Positions 10,819-18,289 of a stretch of 32,269 nucleotides of DNA are shown here, in pieces (position 1 is the stretch's first letter; each line of letters starts with the position of its first letter). The position numbers and the translations under genes are program-made. This DNA comes from Nitrospirota bacterium. GTDB lineage: Bacteria; Nitrospirota; Thermodesulfovibrionia; Thermodesulfovibrionales; JdFR-88. The notes under the pieces are model-generated. The model was not told where the DNA came from. It did not search any database and saw nothing but the letters and a program-made list of their open reading frames with translations. The stretch is from assembly GCA_021788025.1 (NCBI GenBank), contig JAJYLE010000007.1, positions 1-32,269 on the forward strand, in the 5' to 3' direction.

Positions 10819-11178
10819 TTAAATCTCTATCAGTTTCAGCATCTTTTTACGGTCGCGCATCATCTCCGTAAGCACCTCCCTCATAAGGGAGCACGCCTCA
10901 ATCACCTTCTGGCTGGAAATGCTGTAATAGATGTTCACGCCGTTTCTGCGGGCCTTGAGGATGCCTTTATTGCGCATGGTAGCCAGGTGCTGAGAGACGT
11001 TTGCCTTTGGTACGCCCAGGATTTCAACCAGTTCCGTAACACTCTTTTCCCCGGTTTTCAGAGCGTTTATTATCTCCAGCCTCTTGGCGCTGGCGATGGA
11101 CTTGCAGACCTCGGCCTGAAGCTCGAATATGGTTTTGTCTATATTCATCGCAGTATCTAAGTTATTAGAAAAGTTCAT
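10819..11178 (-). CDS. ArsR-family winged-helix transcriptional regulator
   Basis: SVTELVEILGVPKANVSQHLATMRNKGILKARRNGVNIYYSIS. Confidence 0.88.
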   Translation of the reverse strand: MNFSNNLDTAMNIDKTIFELQAEVCKSIASAKRLEIINALKTGEKSVTELVEILGVPKANVSQHLATMRNKGILKARRNGVNIYYSISSQKVIEACSLMREVLTEMMRDRKKMLKLIEI

Positions 11179-11552
11179 CTCATGTCAAGAATCTCGAAGG
11201 CATTGGAAAGATGCTCAAGGCCGTCCGGCCCTATGGCTATTACATCAAACCGGGCCGGGGCCTCCGCCAAGCCCTTCCCTTTTGTGGCCATATAATGAAC
11301 GGCGGCCTGGGCTATTTTGGCCCGTTTTTTTGTCCCCACCGCCTCCATTGGCGTGCCAAACAGGTCCGAAGCCCTTGTCTTCACTTCCACGAAAACCAGG
11401 GTATTGCCATGCATGGCGATTATGTCTATCTCGGCAACCCTTGTCCTGTAATTGCGTTCGAGGATGCGGTACCCTTTTTTCTCCAGGTATTTTGCCGCCT
11501 GGTCTTCACCGCGCGCGCCAAGCCCCGCCCGCCTTCCGCCGGGCGTTATCAT
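11175..11552 (-). CDS. yraN: YraN/UPF0102 family nuclease-like protein
   Basis: LGARGEDQAAKYLEKKGYRILERNYRTRVAEIDIIAMHGNTLVFVEVKTR (restriction endonuclease-like fold signature). Confidence 0.92.
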   Translation of the reverse strand: MITPGGRRAGLGARGEDQAAKYLEKKGYRILERNYRTRVAEIDIIAMHGNTLVFVEVKTRASDLFGTPMEAVGTKKRAKIAQAAVHYMATKGKGLAEAPARFDVIAIGPDGLEHLSNAFEILDMR

Positions 11553-12103
11553 TCGATAACCGGGGCGTTTGCGCCCGCGAACCCTTCCAGGTTATTAAGC
11601 AGCGATGGTATACCCTCCACGTCCTTCACGTCCTTCTGGCAAAGTATCTTCAGCGTCTCCCTGAAAAAAGAGAATTCCTCAAAATGCCCCCTCAGGTGCT
11701 CCCCTAGCGCGTGCATGAGCTGCTCGCCTTTTTCGTCCCAGTCCGGCAAAAGCACCACTTGCCTGTAAGCCGAAACGATATCTTCGGAAAAATCGTAAAG
11801 CCCCTTGCCCCTGTGCACCGTGATTATTTCACCCTTAAGGCCAAGCCGGGCAAGCGCCTGGGCGTCCTTTTTCCCTTCAACAATCACCGGCGCGTGGTTG
11901 TTCACCTCGGAAAGCCAGCCGATCACTTCCCGGAGCCTCTCGGCCCGTGCCGGGTCAGACCGCATAGTGTTTATACGCAAGGATTGTTCCCGATTGAAGG
12001 GTTCCCGGAAAGAGCCGGAGGAGCTGGATGAGTGAGGTCTTTTCCTGTTACGGGTGCTCATCACTTTGCGCGGCGCATCGGGGCCGCTTGTCAATAATAA
12101 CAT
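11549..12103 (-). CDS. Toprim-domain protein (RNase M5/small primase-like); start uncertain
   Basis: APVIVEGKKDAQALARLGLKGEIITVHRGKGLYDFSEDI...VVLLPDWDEKGEQL: toprim VEGKxD and D-x-D motifs. Confidence 0.8.
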   Translation of the reverse strand: MLLLTSGPDAPRKVMSTRNRKRPHSSSSSGSFREPFNREQSLRINTMRSDPARAERLREVIGWLSEVNNHAPVIVEGKKDAQALARLGLKGEIITVHRGKGLYDFSEDIVSAYRQVVLLPDWDEKGEQLMHALGEHLRGHFEEFSFFRETLKILCQKDVKDVEGIPSLLNNLEGFAGANAPVIE

Positions 12104-12214
12104 TTACATCAGCGCTACAGTTCGACGGCACGATAGAACGGACAAAAGCAAAACGCATAAAAAAGCAGTTCCCCAGTTTACCATCGCACTGTAGCTCTGC
12201 CCGCGCTGTTTTTT

Positions 12215-12445
12215 TTATTCTACTGCCACAAAGGTCTCTGTCCTTGTAAGGCCCCTTACCTTCCTCACCTTTTTAAGGATTTTATTGAATATCTCGTTGG
12301 AGTCCTTGGCCTCCAGGGTAACAACGATGTCGTACTGTCCGGTGATAACGTCGGCGTCCTTTACGCCGTTTATCCCGCGCAGGGTGTCCCTGATGGTGCG
12401 TTCCTTGCCGGGCACTACATTAGCCAGAAGATAGGTCCTGCTCAT
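12215..12445 (-). CDS. Stand-alone Lrp/AsnC ligand-binding (RAM) domain protein, no HTH
   Basis: 76 aa: TYLLANVVPGKERTIRDTLRGINGVKDADVITGQYDIVVTLEAKDSNEIFNKILKKVRKVRGLTRTETF. Confidence 0.85.
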   Translation of the reverse strand: MSRTYLLANVVPGKERTIRDTLRGINGVKDADVITGQYDIVVTLEAKDSNEIFNKILKKVRKVRGLTRTETFVAVE

Positions 12446-12463
12446 TCGGTAACGGCCTCCTTT

Positions 12464-13372
12464 TTATCTGCCTGTCTTTACCCTGGTGTTTCTTTCCGGA
12501 CCGGCGGCGCGATGGCCCGGCGCCTCAGTGGCCGCAGTATGCCTCTTTTTTTCATGCCTGGCAACAGATACCTGGACTTTAGCAGCTTCGGCAGGAACTC
12601 CCCCAGGCCGCCCTTTTTCAAGGCTCTTTCGCAAGGCATCCATAAGGCTTAGAACCTTGGCCGGCCCCTTCGGCGGCGGCGGCACAGCGATCTTCCTGCC
12701 TTCCACCTTGGCGTTTATCAGCTCCATAAGCGCTTCCCTGTATGTGTCTTTATACTGGCCCGGCTTGAAGCCGCTTGAAAACCGGGTGACAAGCTCTTTT
12801 GCAAGCGAGAGTTCTGCGTCTTTCAAATCCATAGCCGGCGGTATCGAGATTTCCTCCACATTTGCTATCTCATCGGCATACATAAGGGTATTCAGCAAAA
12901 GCGCGCCGCTGTAAAGCCTGATGACGGCCATATGCTCCTTCTCTTTAAGGGTAACCCTGGCAAGAGCGGCCTTCCCAGTCTGCCGCATAGCCTCGCGCAG
13001 CAGAGCATAGGACCTCTGGCTCCCCTCCTCCGGCTCCAGCAGGTAGGATTTGTCAAAATAAATGGGCTCCACCTCGTCTGCCTCTATAAACCCTTCTATG
13101 CTTATTGTGTGGGACGCTTTTTGGGGGAGCTTTTCAAACTCCTCCTCGTTTATCACCACAAACTTGTTCTTCTGATACTGAAAACCTCTTGCTATATCTC
13201 CCCAGGCAACCTCGACGTTTTCCGCCTGGCAGAACCTTTTATATTCAATAGGGGAGCTGTCTTTTTTGTGCAACAGCTTGAAAGATATGTCCTTTTTACG
13301 GATTGCCGGGTATAGCTTTACCTGTATGCTTACAAGGGCAAAACTGATGCTGCCTTTCCAGATGGATTTCAT
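12464..13372 (-). CDS. ku: Ku protein (bacterial NHEJ) with basic C-terminal tail
   Basis: MKSIWKGSISFALVSIQVKLYPAIRKKDISFKLLHKKDSSPIEYKRFC...EGFIEADEVEPIYFDKSYLLEPE...KAYALLREAM-like core (read as RSYALLREAMRQTGKAALARV); Lys/Arg-rich C-terminus. Confidence 0.93.
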   Translation of the reverse strand: MKSIWKGSISFALVSIQVKLYPAIRKKDISFKLLHKKDSSPIEYKRFCQAENVEVAWGDIARGFQYQKNKFVVINEEEFEKLPQKASHTISIEGFIEADEVEPIYFDKSYLLEPEEGSQRSYALLREAMRQTGKAALARVTLKEKEHMAVIRLYSGALLLNTLMYADEIANVEEISIPPAMDLKDAELSLAKELVTRFSSGFKPGQYKDTYREALMELINAKVEGRKIAVPPPPKGPAKVLSLMDALRKSLEKGRPGGVPAEAAKVQVSVARHEKKRHTAATEAPGHRAAGPERNTRVKTGR

Positions 13373-13435
13373 GCTTAAAAATTATCACCGTTAAAACCGA
13401 TGGTCAATCAGCCGCCTTGTACCGTGTAATGGGTT

Positions 13436-14359
13436 TTGGTACGATGGGGCATAAAAATATCACCTGTCAAAGAAATATTGCCCGCTGCCGGATGGCTTGA
13501 TTTTCTGGGAGAGTTCGCTCTCCAAACCGGCCGCAGGCGGACTGCGATCATCCTGGGCGGGCCGGATTCCGGCAAGTCCGCATTTGCCAGCTTCGCGGCC
13601 CGGTTTCTGGCTTCAGGAGAAAATGCCTTTCCCGTATGCCTGGTAGATGCCGACGTGGGCCAGTCCTCAATCGGGCTCCCAGGAACTATCTCGATTAAAA
13701 GATATTCGCTCCATACCCGCGGGCTGGCGTTAAAAAATCCCTGGCCTGACAGAATGACATTCATTGGCGCCGTAAACCCCGCCTTGCGCATCCCGGAGAT
13801 GATAGAAGGCGTAAAACGTATGGCTGCCCGCTGCGGCAAGCAATACGCCGTACTTGTAGACATTACCGGGCTGGTTTCGGGAGGCTTGGGGCGCGCCCTC
13901 AAGCTTGGCAAGATAAAGGCCCTGCGCCCCGGTTATGTAATAGCCATTCAGAAGGAAGTCGAGTTGGAGCATATTTTAGGCGCGCTCCCCGGCATTGCCG
14001 GGCCAAAGATAATCCGTTTCAAACCTTCGCGCATGGCTAAAAAAACAAGCGGGGCCGCGCGCGCAAATTACAGAAGGCAAAGATATAGCCAGTATTTCGC
14101 CTCCGTCCGGCTTCTTAAAGTGCCGCTTGGGGGCAGGCATAAAATCCGCTTAAATTACCGCCGGATGCAACTGGATATCTGCGCCATGGATTTTGACACG
14201 GAACACCTTGCCGGTAATATAGCCGGGCTTAATAAGGGGGCCGACACACTGGCCCTTGGGGTATTCAAGAGTATAGAGAAAGGACGGGCGCTATTTCTTG
14301 CGCCGCTTGAATCCGCAGTAAAAATCGACAACATCCTGTTTGGGGAAATTTTCCTTTAA
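13436..14359 (+). CDS. Clp1/Grc3-family polynucleotide 5'-kinase-like P-loop protein (TTG start, uncertain)
   Basis: Walker A GGPDSGKSAF; CLVDADVGQSSIGLPGTIS (D-x-D-x-GQ signature of the family); FIGAVNPALRIPEMIEGVKRMA. Confidence 0.75.
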   Translation: MVRWGIKISPVKEILPAAGWLDFLGEFALQTGRRRTAIILGGPDSGKSAFASFAARFLASGENAFPVCLVDADVGQSSIGLPGTISIKRYSLHTRGLALKNPWPDRMTFIGAVNPALRIPEMIEGVKRMAARCGKQYAVLVDITGLVSGGLGRALKLGKIKALRPGYVIAIQKEVELEHILGALPGIAGPKIIRFKPSRMAKKTSGAARANYRRQRYSQYFASVRLLKVPLGGRHKIRLNYRRMQLDICAMDFDTEHLAGNIAGLNKGADTLALGVFKSIEKGRALFLAPLESAVKIDNILFGEIFL

Positions 14360-14386
14360 GTTTTCGTTGACCGGGCGGAAACAAAA

Positions 14387-14417
14387 CGAGAGCCGGTGAA
14401 AAAACTCCCGGCTCTCG
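14387..14417 (-). terminator. Rho-independent terminator for the CLC gene
   Basis: CGAGAGCCGG...CCGGCTCTCG inverted repeat, followed on the minus strand by TTTTGTTTCC. Confidence 0.75.
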
Positions 14418-14460
14418 CTGGCTTTGGCGCTTTATTACAGGCAAAGGAGGCATCACTAAA

Positions 14461-15893
14461 TTAGTGAACTGCCTCTGTGTTCCCGTTTTCGGTGGCCTCA
14501 ACGGAAGAGGTCCTCAGATGAAATGGCTGGGCGCTGGGTATTATCGTCCGGCGCGCGGCGGCGGCGGCGGCAGTGCCGTGTTCCGCCAACCCCAGGGCCT
14601 CCGTATATACAGACTCGTGGCGGAGCAGGCTGCCGATAACCGAAGCAATAACGCACGCAGGCAGCGCCGCGAGGACCACACGGTAGTCATGCGTGGTCTC
14701 AAAAACCATAATGGCAGACATTGCAGGGGCATGTGTGGTTGCCGCCAGCAGGCTGCCCGCGCCCACTATTGTCCAGAGCGTCAGGGAATGGTCGGCCGCC
14801 GGTATCAGCATTGTATGGCCGACGATCAATCCCAGCGAGGCCCCGGTCACCAGTGTCGGGGTCAGCACGCCGCCGGGTATGCCCGCGGCGCTGGCCATGG
14901 TAACGGCCATTAAACGCAGCAGGAACACAGCAATTACTGTGCTTAATGCCCAATGAGTGGACAGGAAGGCCTGCATCACACTGAAGCCATTGCCCCAGAC
15001 CTCGGGCCGCATGGTCGACAGCAGCCCGATAACAAGCCCGGCCAGGCCCATGCGCACGGGTAAATTGCCGATCAGCGACTGGTACTTGTGGTTTGACGTT
15101 TTGAGCATCCACAGAAATATGGGGCCGAACAATCCGGCCACTACGCCCACCAGGCAAGCATTAAAGAGATCATTAAACCCTACGGCGGGCACAAGGTGCG
15201 CAGCATAGAGCGGCCCGGTAGAAAACAGCGCCTCAGTTGTAAGTTCAGCCATTACGGCCGAAACCAGCACCGCGCTTATTTCGCGGAGGGCCAGCCCGCC
15301 CAGAATGATTTCCGCTACAAACAGGGTGCCAGCAATCGGGGCATGATACGCACCCGCAAAGCCGGCCGCGGCGCCGCACGCTATTATCAGCCTGCGGTGT
15401 GCTTCATCTGCGCGGAATATCCGCCCGATCAGCGAGGAAGCCAGGGACGCAAACTGGATCATGGTCCCTTCGCGGCCAATAGTAATGCCTCCGCTTACGC
15501 CGATAAGCGAGGAGCCCGTCCGGACGAGGTTCGGTCCCAGCGCCAGAGTGCCGTCTGCCGCATGCACCGCCTCCATGTATTCCGGCCCGCGCGGCCGCTT
15601 TATCCCGCGGCGGCCTGCCCACATGGCCAGTCCGCTTGCGGCGCCGGCGAGCGTAGGCACCAGAATGCGCGCCCATAACGGCAGTGAGCGTGCGGCCGCA
15701 ACCAGGTGATTGTGCCCGGAATAGAGTTGGACGATCTCGTACATCGTTTTGCGGAACAACTCAACGGCAAGGGAACCGACAAAGCCGACCGCCGCGGCAA
15801 CCAGAAGCATGGGGACCATCGGATCAAGACCAGTTTCTAATAGGGTTTCGGGCTGTTCCAGCCGGGGGAACTTTTCTGTTAACTTAAAATTCA
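14461..15893 (-). CDS. CLC-family chloride channel/antiporter (ORF track start 15939; MNFKLTEKF at 15893 preferred)
   Basis: GSSLIGVSGGITIGREGTMIQFASLASSLIGRIF, AAAGFAGAYHAPIAGTLFVAEII, AAGIPGGVLTPTLVTGASLGLIVG: canonical CLC motifs. Confidence 0.93.
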
Positions 15894-16094
15894 TGTGACA
15901 TTTCCTCTGCCCGCAGACGGGAAGCGATTTCTCCCGCACGGGTTTCTTCTTAAAATTCTAAAAAATTGTCGTTCTCCATGCAGAGAAAGTCTGATCGAAT
16001 ATTACCGGGGATGAAACGTAATGCAGTGTTCTCTACCGGTCAACCGCAATTATAATCCTTGTACCTTTTAAATTGCAACCCGGTTGCTGGACAT

Positions 16095-17405
16095 TCACAC
16101 ATCCACATCCAGCATGGGCAGGCCCAGCCGCTGGCGGCCGCTTTCCCCTTTAACAACCTTGGATGTCCTGACTGGCAGATCCCCCCGCTCGCCCAGGTGG
16201 CGGGCGTAGAGCTTGGCCGGGAGGCTTGCCGCATGCTGAACGGTATGCTTTCCGAACCTTTGTGAAAGATTGTCTACTGCTTTGTAAAGCTTTGCCATCT
16301 TTTCTATGCGCGGCACATCGTCAAACAGCGTGTATTGCGTACCGGCGCCGGGAACAAGCCCGGTAAGCACCACCCCGGTGGACCGGTAAAGCGTACCCTG
16401 CGCGAAGACGGCGTTAAACCCCTCATTTAAAGGGCCGAAAAGCTGTGCCGGAAATGCGCTTGGCGAACTGAGGCGCATTTCCACACCATGGTCCCGGAAG
16501 TCCTGACCGCGCAGGCAAACGATCAGCCCGCAGGCCGCCAGCCCGTAGCGCCGGGCCTTGATGCAGGCGTTTTCCAGGTTCTTTGAAAGCTGGGCGGCAA
16601 CAAAGTCCCGCTGGCCGGAAGGGGGCGTAAAGGTCCTTGTTTTGCTTATGGACTGATAATCCTTTTTGGCGGCCGTTGAAACAGGGTAAACGCTTCTGCC
16701 GTTCAGCTCCTCCCAAATCTCTATGAAGGGTTTGGATAGGTATTTTCTTACGAACCGCTCGTCCCTGCGGGCAAAATCCAGGGCGGTGCGCACCCCCAAC
16801 TTCCTTAAGAGAGCGGAGGTGTTTGCCCCTATCCCCCAGACCTTTTCGATAGGCAGGTCCTTTAAATAAAAGTGTATCTCGCCGCCGGGGATAAGCGTAA
16901 GGCCGTGGGGCTTGTTATATTTGGAGCCGATCTTGGCCAGCACCTTTGAAACGCTGACCCCCACGGAAACGCTTATATCAAGCTCCCGTCCGATATCTTC
17001 CTGCATGCGGCTGGCTATCTGGCTGTAAGGGCCGTGAAAACTCCTCCTGAGGCCGGTCAGGTCCACAAATGCCTCGTCTATCGAGTACTCTTCAACATCC
17101 GGTGAGAACCGCCTCAGGATATCGAACATCCTTAATGAAATAAGGCTGTATGTCTCGTAATCCGAGGGCAGGAAGACGGCATCCGGGCAGACTTTTTTGG
17201 CCTCAAAAAGCCTCATCCCACGCTCCACCCCACGCGCCTTTGCCTCATAGCTGGCTGCGGCCACGATGCCGCGCTCCTTGCCCGTAATTACCGGCTTGCC
17301 CCTAAGCCACGGCTTTACAGCCTGCTCGCAGGAGGCAAAGAACGCGTCTGCGTCCAGATGAACGATGGCCCTTGGCCAGGACCGGATTAGAATTGGTTGT
17401 TCCAT
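16095..17405 (-). CDS. dinB: Y-family DNA polymerase (DinB/UmuC-type, Pol IV)
   Basis: IVHLDADAFFASCEQ, VAAASYEAKARGVERGM, VEEYSIDEAFVDLTGLRR, ISVSVGVSVSKVLAKIGSKYNKPHGLTLI. Confidence 0.93.
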   Translation of the reverse strand: MEQPILIRSWPRAIVHLDADAFFASCEQAVKPWLRGKPVITGKERGIVAAASYEAKARGVERGMRLFEAKKVCPDAVFLPSDYETYSLISLRMFDILRRFSPDVEEYSIDEAFVDLTGLRRSFHGPYSQIASRMQEDIGRELDISVSVGVSVSKVLAKIGSKYNKPHGLTLIPGGEIHFYLKDLPIEKVWGIGANTSALLRKLGVRTALDFARRDERFVRKYLSKPFIEIWEELNGRSVYPVSTAAKKDYQSISKTRTFTPPSGQRDFVAAQLSKNLENACIKARRYGLAACGLIVCLRGQDFRDHGVEMRLSSPSAFPAQLFGPLNEGFNAVFAQGTLYRSTGVVLTGLVPGAGTQYTLFDDVPRIEKMAKLYKAVDNLSQRFGKHTVQHAASLPAKLYARHLGERGDLPVRTSKVVKGESGRQRLGLPMLDVDV

Positions 17406-17507
17406 GGCAATTCAGTGCAACAGGAGCGACAGTTCCATAGTGCGGCGGGCCGGCAGCTTTTTTGTTTTTATTTTTCTATCGCACTGCCGTATTGTCGTGC
17501 TGCCGTA

Positions 17508-18125
17508 CTACTTATATTTCCTTATTACGGCTGTTACAACACCCGCTATTCTCAACTCGCTTTTCGGTTTTATCGGCTTGAATTTCGGGTTTGCCGGCAT
17601 CAGCCATACGTCTTTGCTCCCCTTCTCTTTTTTAAACTCCTTCATCGTCCATTGCCCGTCCACTTCGGCCACTACAATATCCCCGTTTGCGGGCTGGCGG
17701 CCTTTTTCCACCAATACCATATCCCCCGGCAGTATGCCGGCCCCGCACATCGAATCCCCGGATACCTTCAGCATGAACGTGGCCGGCCGGTTTGTAATCA
17801 GCATCTCGTCCAGCGAAAGGACGTCCGAAAGCTCCTCTTCGGCAGGGCTTGGGAACCCGGCCTCAACCGTGCCAAGCATCCGGAGAGCACCGGCTTTCAA
17901 CTGGTTTTCACCCTTTATCGCCTTCGGGATTAGCCTGCCTTTTGCGTCCCTTGCCAGCAGACCCATATCTTCGAGCTTGCGGGCCAGTTTGAACGCCGAA
18001 TTCTTTGATTTAAACCCGCAGGCCAGGGCTATCTCCGAATAGCTGGGCATCCTGCCTTTTTCCCGGAAAAACCGGGCTATGCGCTGCGCCCCGGCCTTTG
18101 TGCCTGCATCACCAGCCTTGTCCAT
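17508..18125 (-). CDS. lexA: LexA-type SOS repressor (S24 family), start corrected to 18125
   Basis: N-terminal wHTH RIARFFREKGRMPSYSEIALACGFKSKNSAFKLARKLEDMGLL; Ala-Gly cleavage site VEAGFPSPAEEE; Ser in KVSGDSMCGAGI; Lys in QWTMKEFKKE. The upstream 15 codons of the ORF-track version overlap the promoter. Confidence 0.9.
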   Translation of the reverse strand: MDKAGDAGTKAGAQRIARFFREKGRMPSYSEIALACGFKSKNSAFKLARKLEDMGLLARDAKGRLIPKAIKGENQLKAGALRMLGTVEAGFPSPAEEELSDVLSLDEMLITNRPATFMLKVSGDSMCGAGILPGDMVLVEKGRQPANGDIVVAEVDGQWTMKEFKKEKGSKDVWLMPANPKFKPIKPKSELRIAGVVTAVIRKYK

Positions 18126-18161
18126 GGCAAGATTATACAGTGAACGTTCGTTCACAGTCAA
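18126..18161 (-). promoter_or_regulatory. lexA promoter with embedded LexA-type palindrome
   Basis: Minus strand: TTGACT (18161-18156), 18-nt spacer containing GTGAACGAACGTTCAC (18155-18140), TATAAT (18137-18132), CTTGCC, then ATG (18125). Confidence 0.8.
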
Positions 18162-18289
18162 GCAGAGCAAAGAATTGGGGCTGCTTATAGGAAATTCAAA
18201 TTAGCAGGTTATGCCCCGAACCCTGCCTTGAAAACGAGCGCCAAAATGTGCATAGTACAAGAAGCATTTAAGCATCGGAATTTACCCCT

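Noticed and set aside
13408-13911. 167-aa minus-strand ORF opposite the Clp1/Grc3-like kinase
   Set aside because: The plus frame contains clear Walker A and D-x-D-x-GQ motifs; the minus frame has none.
14464-15887. Plus-strand ORFs opposite the CLC gene
   Set aside because: Shadow ORFs; the minus strand has canonical CLC motifs.
15894-16060. Fluoride riboswitch upstream of the CLC gene
   Set aside because: The minus-strand leader lacks the conserved crcB-motif sequence elements; the GC-rich CCCGTGCGGG palindrome alone is not enough.
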